From Flammeovirgaceae bacterium (GTDB lineage Bacteria; Bacteroidota; Bacteroidia; Cytophagales; Cyclobacteriaceae), in assembly GCA_027487845.1 (NCBI GenBank), contig JAIYCV010000026.1, positions 186,001 to 250,000 on the forward strand: a stretch of DNA of 64,000 nt. Direction: 5' to 3'. Positions 26,515-34,216 of this stretch are shown here, in pieces. The first letter of the stretch is position 1. Every line of letters starts with the position of its first letter. The notes under the pieces were generated by a model. That model had not been told where the DNA came from. It did not search any database and was given only the letters and a program-made list of their open reading frames with translations. A program made the translations under genes and the position numbers.

Positions 26515-29123
26515 TTTTTCCTCTTCATCACATTCAATAATTCATTTAATTTCAACAATGCCTCCACTGGTGAAATAGTATTGATGTCAATCTTAGAAAG
26601 CATCTCCTGAACCGACTTCGTTTGTGGATCGATATCGAATAAGCTCATTTGCACCTGAGGTTTTGGCAACGCATCAAACTTTGTTGACTCACTTTTGTGT
26701 TTGTCTTTCTCTAAGAAGTGGAGTATCTCGTTGGCGCGCAACACCACTTTGTTTGGCATGCCCGCCAATTGTGCTACGTGGATACCGAAGCTGTGCTCGC
26801 TCCCGCCTTCCATCAGCTTGCGCATGAAAATAATTTTTTCGCCAATTTCCTTTACAGAGACATTGAAGTTTTTCACGCGAGTAAGTTCCTCGGTCAATTG
26901 ATTGAGTTCATGATAGTGCGTGGCAAAAAGCGTTTTGGGCCTGGCCTCTTTATGATTATGCAGGTACTCAACAATTGCCCACGCAATAGAAACCCCATCA
27001 TACGTGCTAGTGCCGCGCCCAATCTCATCCATTAAAATCAAACTACGGTCGCTCAGGTTATTCAGGATACTAGCGGTCTCCGTCATCTCCACCATAAAAG
27101 TCGATTCGCCTCTGGACAGATTATCGCTTGCGCCCACACGCGTAAAGATTTTATCTACCAGGCCAATGGTAGCCTTTTCAGCTGGCACATAACTACCCAT
27201 TTGAGCCATTAGTACGATTAAAGCAACCTGCCTAAGCAAGGCCGATTTACCAGCCATGTTCGGACCCGTTATAATGAGTATTTGCTGATTTTCGGTATCG
27301 AGGTAAATGTCATTTGGCACATAGCTTTCGCCTTGGGGCAATTGTTTTTCAATTACTGGATGGCGACCTGCTTCAATGTATAATTGAGTAGAATCATTAA
27401 TTTCTGGCTTACAGTACTTATTCGCTTTGGCTATCACAGCAAATGACAAAAGACAATCTAGTGTTGCAATTACTTTCGCATTCTGTTGTATCTGCGAAAT
27501 GAAATCAGCCGTATGGCGAACAAGTTCTTGAAAAATCCTAAACTCAATTGATCCAAGCTTTTCTTCGGCTGTAAGGATTTTTTCCTCGTATACTTTTAGC
27601 TCTTCAGTTATGTATCGCTCTGCATTTACAAGAGTTTGTTTTCTAATCCAATCGGTTGGCACCTTATCTTTGTTTGAATTACTTACCTCCAAGTAATAAC
27701 CAAACACTTTGTTAAAAGAAACTTTAAGAGAACCGATGCCGGTGCGCTCTACTTCCCGCTTTTGCACTTGCAGCAAATAATCTTTCCCTGAAAAGGCAAT
27801 AGCACGAAGTTCATCCAGTTCTGCATCAACACCTGTTTTAATAATCCCACCTTGATGGACCAGCATGGGTGCGTCTTCATTCAATTCCTTATCGATCTTG
27901 TCCAACAAAAATTCGCAGCGGTGCAACTGATCTCCCATTTTCATAAGCACTTGCGAATCCATCGAGCTAAGCAGTTGCTTTATGGGAAGGATGGCTTGCA
28001 GCGAGCGTTTCAACTGGACTAACTCGCGGGGATTTATCCTACCAACGGCAACTTTTGAAATCAACCGTTCAAGGTCTGAAATTTGTCTTAGCTGATGTGC
28101 AATTTTTTCGGCTGCTTCACCATCTGTAACAAGCTTTTCAACTATTGCCAGTCGTTCATCGATCGGCTGTTTTTCTTTAAGTGGCAATATCATCCACTTA
28201 TGTAATTGCCGCGAGCCCATGGGCGTAATCGTGCTATCAATTATCTCCAGCAGCGACACGCCCCCGTCCTGCGAAGAGGACACAATTTCCAAATTGCGGA
28301 TGGTGAATTTATCCAGCCACACATGCTGATCTTGATCTATTCGCGAAATAGACGCTATGTGATGCGTGTCCTTGTGCTCGGTTGCTTCTAGGTAATGCAG
28401 TATCGCGCCAGCCGCAATAATCGCTTCATTAAAATTTTCAATGCCAAAGCCCTTGAGCGATACCGTTTTGAAATGAGAGAGCAGTTTGTTCTGTGCGAAG
28501 TCGAGGGCGTATACCCAATCGTCAAGCGCAAAGGTGGCGTAGCCCTCGCTAAATTGCGACTCAATTTTTGCTCGATTGGTTTTGCTGAAAATGATTTCAG
28601 CTGGCCGGAAGCTTTGAATCAGTTTTAAAATATAGCTCTCAGGCCCTTGTGCCACAAAAAACTCCCCCGTGCTGATATCTAGAAATGAAACCCCCACAGT
28701 AGTTTTTGAGTGGTAAAGGGATGCTAAAAAATTGTTTTGCCGCTTCTCTAATACATTATCATTAAACGAAACACCTGGGGTAACTAATTCCGTAACACCT
28801 CTTTTTACGATGCCTTTTACAAACCGAGGATCTTCCAATTGATCGCAAATAGCTACCCGGTTGCCTGCCCTTACTAATTTGGGCAAATAAGTATCGAGCG
28901 CATGATGCGGAAAGCCTGCCAGTTCAATTTCGGAAGCATAGCCAGCGCCTCTTTTGGTAAGCACGATGTCCAATACTTTGCTTGCCGCGATGGCATCTTC
29001 TCCAAAAGTTTCGTAAAAATCGCCCACCCTAAAAAGAAGCAATGCCCCAGGGTACTTCGCCTTTATGGCATTGTACTGTTTCATTAATGGGGTTTCGGTG
29101 GGGGTTTCCTTCATGGATGGCAA
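26511..29123 (-). CDS. mutS: DNA mismatch repair protein MutS
   Basis: 870 residues, full length. The N-terminal mismatch-binding domain has LLFRVGDFYETFGEDA with the Phe-x-Glu (FYE) mismatch-recognition motif. The ATPase end has Walker A ITGPNMAGKSALLRQ and Walker B/signature LILMDEIGRGTSTYDG plus FATHYHEL. A first Met three codons before the KETPTETP start leaves the exact N terminus slightly open. Confidence 0.97.
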   Translation of the reverse strand: MPSMKETPTETPLMKQYNAIKAKYPGALLLFRVGDFYETFGEDAIAASKVLDIVLTKRGAGYASEIELAGFPHHALDTYLPKLVRAGNRVAICDQLEDPRFVKGIVKRGVTELVTPGVSFNDNVLEKRQNNFLASLYHSKTTVGVSFLDISTGEFFVAQGPESYILKLIQSFRPAEIIFSKTNRAKIESQFSEGYATFALDDWVYALDFAQNKLLSHFKTVSLKGFGIENFNEAIIAAGAILHYLEATEHKDTHHIASISRIDQDQHVWLDKFTIRNLEIVSSSQDGGVSLLEIIDSTITPMGSRQLHKWMILPLKEKQPIDERLAIVEKLVTDGEAAEKIAHQLRQISDLERLISKVAVGRINPRELVQLKRSLQAILPIKQLLSSMDSQVLMKMGDQLHRCEFLLDKIDKELNEDAPMLVHQGGIIKTGVDAELDELRAIAFSGKDYLLQVQKREVERTGIGSLKVSFNKVFGYYLEVSNSNKDKVPTDWIRKQTLVNAERYITEELKVYEEKILTAEEKLGSIEFRIFQELVRHTADFISQIQQNAKVIATLDCLLSFAVIAKANKYCKPEINDSTQLYIEAGRHPVIEKQLPQGESYVPNDIYLDTENQQILIITGPNMAGKSALLRQVALIVLMAQMGSYVPAEKATIGLVDKIFTRVGASDNLSRGESTFMVEMTETASILNNLSDRSLILMDEIGRGTSTYDGVSIAWAIVEYLHNHKEARPKTLFATHYHELNQLTEELTRVKNFNVSVKEIGEKIIFMRKLMEGGSEHSFGIHVAQLAGMPNKVVLRANEILHFLEKDKHKSESTKFDALPKPQVQMSLFDIDPQTKSVQEMLSKIDINTISPVEALLKLNELLNVMKRKN

Positions 29124-29218
29124 AGATAGCAGCCTTGTTCTTTTTTTATGTGAGTAAAATTAGTTGTGGTTGTAATATTTGCCGTGGTTGTGCTACTTAA
29201 TTACTAAAATGATTTTTT

Positions 29219-29329
29219 ATGAATGATATACTCATTCTGATTTGTTTTGTGATTTGTATATCGATAGCCATTATCTTGCCCTTGACAGAAAAAAAAGCCG
29301 TTAGCAGTAAATGCAGGAAGCGAGATTAA
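29219..29329 (+). CDS. Possible 36-residue single-pass membrane peptide
   Basis: ATG to TAA encodes MNDILILICFVICISIAIIL followed by a basic tail ending KCRKRD: a hydrophobic helix with a positive end. It lies between mutS and the sigma-factor gene and overlaps the possible upstream start (29311) of that gene in another frame. No homology is recognised and this may be chance. Confidence 0.28.
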   Translation: MNDILILICFVICISIAIILPLTEKKAVSSKCRKRD

Positions 29330-29403
29330 TTTTTTAACCGATCGAAAATCTGGAACGAGAATTTACAAGTCAGATACAAAGCTGCCGAGGCATCATCTAC
29401 AAG

Positions 29404-29817
29404 GTGATTCGCTTGTACATAAACCATGAGGAAGATGAGAAGGATTTGTTCCAGGAAATTCTTTTTCAGGCGTGGAAGTCGTTCCCCAATTTCGATGGGC
29501 GCTCCAAGTTCTCGACTTGGCTCTATCGCGTAAGCTTAAACACGGTACTTACATTTAAGCGTAGGCCAGTAAAAGTAGAAGCGAGAGAAAATTTAGAAGC
29601 GCTTAACCATTCGGAAAAAACGGAGAAAGATGAGAGCGAGGCACTGTACTACGCCATTCGGCAATTGAACGAGATCGATAGAATGATTATCACACTTCAT
29701 TTAGATGGCTATGAAAACGAAGAGATTGCTGAGATCTCAGGATTAACAAAAAACAATACAGCTGTTAAACTGCACAGAATTAAAGATGGCTTGATAAAAA
29801 CATTAAAAGCAATGTGA
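29404..29817 (+). CDS. ECF-type RNA polymerase sigma factor (5' end in doubt)
   Basis: Sigma-70 region 2 (DLFQEILFQAWKSFPNFDGR, STWLYRVSLNTVLTFKRR) and region 4 (IRQLNEIDRMIITLHLDGYE, NEEIAEISGL) are clear. The GTG at 29404 cuts off the first helix of region 2. The same frame continues upstream with sigma-like sequence (IENLEREFTSQIQSCRGIIY) to a TAA at 29335, and beyond that stop an ATG at 29311 (MQEARLIF) is in frame. So either the start is an unusual codon near 29341-29350, or codon 9 has mutated to a stop. The stop codon is one base from the ATG of the membrane partner at 29819. Confidence 0.82.
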   Translation: MIRLYINHEEDEKDLFQEILFQAWKSFPNFDGRSKFSTWLYRVSLNTVLTFKRRPVKVEARENLEALNHSEKTEKDESEALYYAIRQLNEIDRMIITLHLDGYENEEIAEISGLTKNNTAVKLHRIKDGLIKTLKAM

Positions 29818-29818
29818 C

Positions 29819-30424
29819 ATGGATTTGCAAGAAGCCTGGAAAAAATTAGACAAGAGTAAATTTAAAGTGCCGCTGCCCGATGAGCACGAAATCAACCTAC
29901 GGAAAAAATCGCATCATCCGGTAAAGAAATTAATTCAATACTTTCAATTGGGGCTGGCTTTTTGCCTTTTGTTTGAAGCTGCCTTTATTTTTTTGGCCAT
30001 TGCACTTCCGCAGCCCATTGTAAAAATTTTTTTAGTAATCCTCGTTGCTCTCTATGTTTTCTTTTTTGTATTGAACTATCGTATTCTCAAAAATATTGAG
30101 ACACTCTATAAACTAGATAACGATATAAAATCTACGCTTCAAAACATCTACCATTCAACTACAAGTCTTCTGGCTTTCCAGCGCAAGGCGGCACTTTTTA
30201 TATACCCCATCTGCGGCACAGCGGGCTTTTTAATGGGACTATCCGTGCAACGAGACGCACTCGCATTAATTCAGCGACCCTCTGTTCTTATTATCTTAAT
30301 AATCACACTGGTCATTCTTACACCGCTAGCACATCTTTTGGCCAAGTGGTTGGAAAACATTTCTTACAACAAATACCTTCGCCAACTTAAAGACATAATT
30401 CGGCAATTGGATGAACCTAGCTAG
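29819..30424 (+). CDS. Membrane protein, probable sigma-factor partner
   Basis: 201 residues. A soluble N terminus of about 40 residues (MDLQEAWKKLDKSKFKVPLP) is followed by four predicted membrane helices (about 45-65, 67-85, 120-140, 155-175) and a charged C terminus. It starts one base after the ECF sigma gene, so translation is coupled. Position and layout fit an anti-sigma factor, but no ZAS-type His/Cys motif is present, so this is inferred from context. Confidence 0.68.
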   Translation: MDLQEAWKKLDKSKFKVPLPDEHEINLRKKSHHPVKKLIQYFQLGLAFCLLFEAAFIFLAIALPQPIVKIFLVILVALYVFFFVLNYRILKNIETLYKLDNDIKSTLQNIYHSTTSLLAFQRKAALFIYPICGTAGFLMGLSVQRDALALIQRPSVLIILIITLVILTPLAHLLAKWLENISYNKYLRQLKDIIRQLDEPS

Positions 30425-30455
30425 CGAAGCAAACTCTGGCTTGTTTGTTATTCGT

Positions 30456-30463
30456 TAAATTTG
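30456..30463 (+). promoter_or_regulatory. -7 element before the TrmH-type methylase
   Basis: TAAATTTG ends only 6 bp before the ATG at 30470, so a transcript from it would be nearly leaderless. No good -33 element is visible. Confidence 0.4.
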
Positions 30464-30469
30464 CCACCC

Positions 30470-31000
30470 ATGAAAAAACTAAAACTCGATGAACTAGGAA
30501 GAATTTCAGTTGACGAATTCAAAGAATCTAAAAAACTTCCCGTTTGTATTTTATTAGATAATGTTAGAAGCCTGCACAACGTGGGTTCTACATTTCGCAC
30601 AGCCGATGCATTTAAAATAGAAAAAATTATCCTTACGGGAATAACAGGCACGCCTCCACACCGCGAAATACAAAAGACCGCCCTAGGTTCCACCGAATCG
30701 GTTAGTTGGGAGTATGTTGAAAATGCAGCCTTGGCCGCTCAAAATTTAAAAACAGAAGGCTATAAAATAGTAGCCATTGAACAAACCAACGAGAGCAAAC
30801 CACTGCAAGAATTTGAGCCAGTAGCTTCAGAAAAATATTGCCTTGTATTTGGCAACGAAGTGGATGGTGTAAGCGATGAAGTAATGGCGCTGTGCGACTT
30901 AGCCTTAGAAATACCGCAAGGCGGCACCAAGCATTCGCTTAACATTTCTGTTTGTGTAGGTGTTGTGACGTGGGAGGTTTTTAGGAAGCTAAGCAACTAA
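30470..31000 (+). CDS. TrmH/SpoU-family RNA 2'-O-methyltransferase
   Basis: 176 residues from the ATG at 30470; an in-frame TTG three codons earlier overlaps the promoter element. The three SpoU motifs are present: LLDNVRSLHNVGSTFRTADA, LVFGNEVDGVS and IPQGGTKHSLNISVCVGV. It transfers methyl from S-adenosylmethionine to ribose in tRNA or rRNA, using the knotted C-terminal fold. There is no N-terminal substrate-binding extension, so the RNA target is unclear. Confidence 0.92.
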   Translation: MKKLKLDELGRISVDEFKESKKLPVCILLDNVRSLHNVGSTFRTADAFKIEKIILTGITGTPPHREIQKTALGSTESVSWEYVENAALAAQNLKTEGYKIVAIEQTNESKPLQEFEPVASEKYCLVFGNEVDGVSDEVMALCDLALEIPQGGTKHSLNISVCVGVVTWEVFRKLSN

Positions 31001-31056
31001 TACAGCTTCAATTTTCTTTTTGTAACCCAATTTCTTTTTTCAATACAAAACTCATT

Positions 31057-31158
31057 TCAAGCAGCCGCGAAGATTACGCTGATGAGAATAATAAAGTCAA
31101 GCATGAACAACAAAACCTTAAACCATTTCGGCAATTCATTCCATTCCTTCAAATTCAT
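31057..31158 (-). CDS. Small 33-residue membrane peptide
   Basis: ATG to TGA encodes MNLKEWNELPKWFKVLLFML then DFIILISVIFAAA: an amphipathic start, Pro-Lys-Trp, then one hydrophobic helix. The pattern is typical of genuine small membrane proteins and codon use looks normal for this genome. It lies between the methylase and the restriction unit and is antisense to both. No family recognised. Confidence 0.42.
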   Translation of the reverse strand: MNLKEWNELPKWFKVLLFMLDFIILISVIFAAA

Positions 31159-31256
31159 AACTTACTGTTTAGAAATGTCTGTTTAAATGAGAAATTAATA
31201 CGGTTTTGAGGGATGAATAGTTGTAAACCAGAGTGTTTTGAGGTCTTGCGACTTTA

Positions 31257-31352
31257 CAAGAAGTACTAACTTGCGCATTCAAAACAATTTGAAATTTGAC
31301 TTCCGATCGTTATCACCAGCTCGGTGTTTCCGCTGCCAAAGAAGATGTTTGC
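31257..31352. repeat. Left copy of the direct repeat bracketing the restriction-modification unit
   Basis: Matches 34126-34216 (the purM promoter region and first 18 codons) with roughly one difference in eight plus small indels. AAGAAGTACTAACTTGC and TCCGATCGTTAT are shared. Confidence 0.85.
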
Positions 31353-31379
31353 ACAAATTTAAAGAGTCGAATATGCTAA
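31296..31379 (+). pseudogene. purM 5' fragment, now a 27-codon leader ORF
   Basis: TTG-started frame encoding TSDRYHQLGVSAAKEDV, the beginning of PurM (compare TSDRYNQRGVSASKEDV at 34162), then non-homologous codons to TAA at 31377-31379. The TAA overlaps the ATG of the restriction gene (31373) in the sequence ATGCTAA, so the fragment may couple translation into it. Confidence 0.75.
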
Positions 31380-32323
31380 AAATATCGTTTGAAGACTGGA
31401 AAAACAGTATGTCATTTATGATTGATGACAATTTTGATAATAACTTTTTACTTTCAATAGAGCCGCTCACTCGGTTTATAAATCAGAATTGTCAACTATT
31501 TTCAAATGCTGAGCCGCTCTCCATTTTTTTGACTTCGGATAGTGAACTTAAAGCCGTTGATAAGTTAAAGGCGTTTGTTTCTCTAATAGGTTTATCCGAA
31601 GAACGGCTCAAAAGAGTTGTATCGTTAGTGCGATTCAGATTCTATCAAGAAGATTTTAAATCTGAATGGACGGTAAATCAAATAAGCAGAAAACTAATTA
31701 CCGATAAAGGGTTTAAAGATTTGATGATTGAATTCTTTATCGATGGCCGAAACTCTCAAATTGGAGCAGAAATACCGCTTTACTACATGAAGAATTTCAA
31801 ATTGACCGACCAAGAGTTTATATCAGAACTAAGAAATTATAAGTATGTTGAAAGAATATTAAACGATAATGAAATCCAAGGAAAATATTCTAATGAAGTT
31901 GGCGCGCATGTCGAACGAATCATCCAAACCAAGCTAGAGGATTATAAGGAGCATATCAATGCAACCTTGCAATATGAAATTCAGAAAGAATTTCCACTAC
32001 TGAATAAGAATATTGATTTCCTAATCCCAAGTGTTAATTCTCCAATCATTTTAATTGAATCATCTTACAACATTACAACTGGAAGTGGCCAATCAAAAAG
32101 GGCAGATCAACTGGTCGAATTTTATGGAACATTAATGCGGCACAATGCAAACCATAGGGCTAACAAAATAATCATTCTAAATTACTGCGATGGCTTTGGT
32201 TGGGTTGGAAGACAAAACGATCTTCATAGAATTTATGACGCAAGCGATTTTGTCTTCAACCAAAGAACAATTAATGTACTGGATGTTGTTTTGAATGAAT
32301 ATATTCCAAATCCAATGGCCTAA
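31373..32323 (+). CDS. Type II restriction endonuclease
   Basis: 316 residues from the ATG at 31373; the frame is open further upstream, but that part reads through the purM remnant in a wrong frame. The C-terminal half has NKNIDFLIPSVNSPIILIES followed by SYNITTGSGQSKRADQL, the spacing of a PD-(D/E)xK nuclease core of the DpnII-like type (acidic residue, hydrophobic strand, Glu, then GSG). It is convergent with and overlaps the cytosine methyltransferase, its presumed cognate. The recognition site is not predictable. Confidence 0.8.
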   Translation: MLKISFEDWKNSMSFMIDDNFDNNFLLSIEPLTRFINQNCQLFSNAEPLSIFLTSDSELKAVDKLKAFVSLIGLSEERLKRVVSLVRFRFYQEDFKSEWTVNQISRKLITDKGFKDLMIEFFIDGRNSQIGAEIPLYYMKNFKLTDQEFISELRNYKYVERILNDNEIQGKYSNEVGAHVERIIQTKLEDYKEHINATLQYEIQKEFPLLNKNIDFLIPSVNSPIILIESSYNITTGSGQSKRADQLVEFYGTLMRHNANHRANKIIILNYCDGFGWVGRQNDLHRIYDASDFVFNQRTINVLDVVLNEYIPNPMA

Positions 32324-33653
32324 TTTTCCGACTTAGAAAAACGTCTGTTGTCTCGGCTACTTTAGATACAACAAATTCAACGACTGGAACTGCAACCGTG
32401 TTACCTAATAGATCAAAAGCGTCATCTTCTTTGACGGGAATTTCGTACCATTCTGGATAGCCAAAAAGCCGCAAGCCCTCTCTTATGGTTAATCGTCTTA
32501 ACCCTTCACCATCAGGCACAGCAAGGCGCGATACATCCGTTGCTACTAACGTTGGTGCAATTGAATTTGGATCTAAAATCTTATTTATCTCAAAACTAAG
32601 CTTGCCCGTAACAATGTTGTAACCCTTTGGCTTTGTCAAATCATATTCTCGATAAGTCTTGATGCCATTTTCAGTTGGTTCTTTCACAAGTTTTTTTGGA
32701 TATTCAAATTTTAAATATCCTTTTTCCACTAAATCATCAAGCATTTTTTTAAGTTCTGCTTTCGTTTTTTTTATAAAGGTATTGATCTGCTCTAACGTTA
32801 ACGTCATACCATCCATCCATTCAATTCCGATTTCTTCGGCCCACTGTTTCCTTCTTCGTTCCTTAAAAAGCTTATTTAATAAACGGCATTGTTCAACCGA
32901 GACTTCACCTTTTATCCCAATGTCCCAACTATGAATATTGTTATCGCCACCTCTTTTATCTTTGATCGATTTGCCATACAGATCTTCAATTTTAAAATGC
33001 GACAATAGTTTGTCAACAAAGTCCGATTTTAAAGGGCTGAGGCCTTTCTGCAAAATACTTTTAAGGGTATTGAATATAGGTTCATTGCCGTCTAGATTAA
33101 CTTTCTCGTTTTTGGTACCAACAATAAAAATGCGTTTCCTTGATTGGGGTAATCCAAATTCCAATGAGTCAAAGACTTTCCACGATACTTTATATTTCAA
33201 ATCATTTTCAAGTGTGTTTAATATAGTTGAAAGCGTTCTGCCTATTTCATGGTTCTTGGTCTCCAAGTCATGCTTTACAAGCCCTTCAACATTTTCCAAA
33301 ATAAAGCCATAAGGTTTTTTATCTCTTAAAATGCGCTCGATTTCAAAAAAAAGTGTGCCTCTTGTATCTAAAAAGCCTTGTCTTTTACCACTCGCACTAA
33401 ATGGTTGGCAAGGGAAACCGCCAAGAAGAAAATCGAAGTCAGGAATAAATTCATTTTCGATTTCGAAAATATCTCCTGCCAAAAAATTATGAGCGAAGTT
33501 ATGTTTTAAAGTTTTTACTGCGTACGGTTTAATTTCGGAGGTCATTACACATTCGGTTTCATAACCAAGATTTTTAAACACGTTTTCAAAGCCTAGCCTT
33601 ATTCCACCAAGTCCGGCAAACAAATCAATGAATTTAATTTTCTTATTTTCCAT
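32271..33653 (-). CDS. DNA (cytosine-5) methyltransferase
   Basis: 460 residues starting MENKKIKFIDLFAGLGGIRL. Motif I (DLFAGLGG), motif IV with catalytic Cys (GGFPCQPFSASGKRQGF), motif VI (FILENVEGL), motif VIII (QSRKRIFIVG), motif IX (TIREGLRLFGYP) and motif X (DLLGNTVAVPVVEF) are in the canonical order. It adds a methyl at C5 of cytosine to protect sites from the partner nuclease. It overlaps the 3' end of the HTH gene by 11 bp and the 3' end of the nuclease gene by 53 bp. Confidence 0.96.
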   Translation of the reverse strand: MENKKIKFIDLFAGLGGIRLGFENVFKNLGYETECVMTSEIKPYAVKTLKHNFAHNFLAGDIFEIENEFIPDFDFLLGGFPCQPFSASGKRQGFLDTRGTLFFEIERILRDKKPYGFILENVEGLVKHDLETKNHEIGRTLSTILNTLENDLKYKVSWKVFDSLEFGLPQSRKRIFIVGTKNEKVNLDGNEPIFNTLKSILQKGLSPLKSDFVDKLLSHFKIEDLYGKSIKDKRGGDNNIHSWDIGIKGEVSVEQCRLLNKLFKERRRKQWAEEIGIEWMDGMTLTLEQINTFIKKTKAELKKMLDDLVEKGYLKFEYPKKLVKEPTENGIKTYREYDLTKPKGYNIVTGKLSFEINKILDPNSIAPTLVATDVSRLAVPDGEGLRRLTIREGLRLFGYPEWYEIPVKEDDAFDLLGNTVAVPVVEFVVSKVAETTDVFLSRKIRPLDLEYIHSKQHPVH

Positions 33654-33933
33654 TGTTTTCTTTTTTAGAATAATTGATTTCTGGCTCGGCAGCGATAGGA
33701 AATACATTTTCATACTCCTCTATTTCAATTCTTGAACAGCCTATAACCGAAAGGCATTGAAGGAAAAATGAGGCGCTAAAACTGCCACGGCTAATTTTGC
33801 TATCGATGCTCGCCTTTGTCTCCGTTTCCCCTATCTCCTTTAAAAGTAATGCTAGATCTGTATTCGATATGCCTCTTTTAACTAATTCCGATTTAAGCAA
33901 TCGCTTGGCTTTATCATTCCAGTTAACCATCAT
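33643..33933 (-). CDS. DUF6471 HTH-like protein, probable restriction-modification controller
   Basis: 96 residues. NWNDKAKRLLKSELVKRGIS and SKISRGSFSASFFLQCLSVI fit DUF6471, a small helix-turn-helix-like family often found beside modification enzymes. It precedes the methyltransferase and overlaps it by 11 bp. Upstream, TTATG(C/T)GCAAA-like motifs recur at about 33985-34019, possible operator sites. A controller role is inferred from position. Confidence 0.76.
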   Translation of the reverse strand: MMVNWNDKAKRLLKSELVKRGISNTDLALLLKEIGETETKASIDSKISRGSFSASFFLQCLSVIGCSRIEIEEYENVFPIAAEPEINYSKKENNGK

Positions 33934-34009
33934 TAGAGAAAATGTTTTTTGCGAAATTATGCAATAATTATCATATATGACAATTTATGTGCAAAAATAA
34001 GAATTTATT

Positions 34010-34165
34010 ATGCGCAAACGAATATTGACCAAATGGCCTAAAAACATTAAACGGTGGCTAAAAAGAATCTTCGATCTACCTTTTAAGAGGAGTATAAATA
34101 AGATTATGCTCTTAACGGGTAGGAAAAGAAGTACTAACTTGCATTCAAAACAACCAGAAATTTGA
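34010..34165 (+). CDS. Possible 51-residue Lys/Arg-rich leader peptide before purM
   Basis: ATG to TGA encodes MRKRILTKWPKNIKRWLKRI and a further basic stretch. The TGA overlaps the purM TTG start (TTGA at 34162-34165). Very basic and amphipathic at its N terminus. The last 13 codons lie in the duplicated purM leader. It could be a chance frame; no family recognised. Confidence 0.28.
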   Translation: MRKRILTKWPKNIKRWLKRIFDLPFKRSINKIMLLTGRKRSTNLHSKQPEI

Positions 34166-34216
34166 CCTCCGATCGTTATAACCAGCGCGGTGTTTCCGCA
34201 TCAAAGGAAGATGTGC
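34126..34216. repeat. Right copy of the direct repeat bracketing the restriction-modification unit
   Basis: Contains the purM promoter region and codons 1-18 of the intact gene. Partner of 31257-31352. Confidence 0.85.

Noticed and set aside
31238-31372. Longer N terminus for the restriction nuclease
   Set aside because: Those 45 codons read through the purM remnant in a wrong frame; the ATG at 31373 starts the protein-like part.
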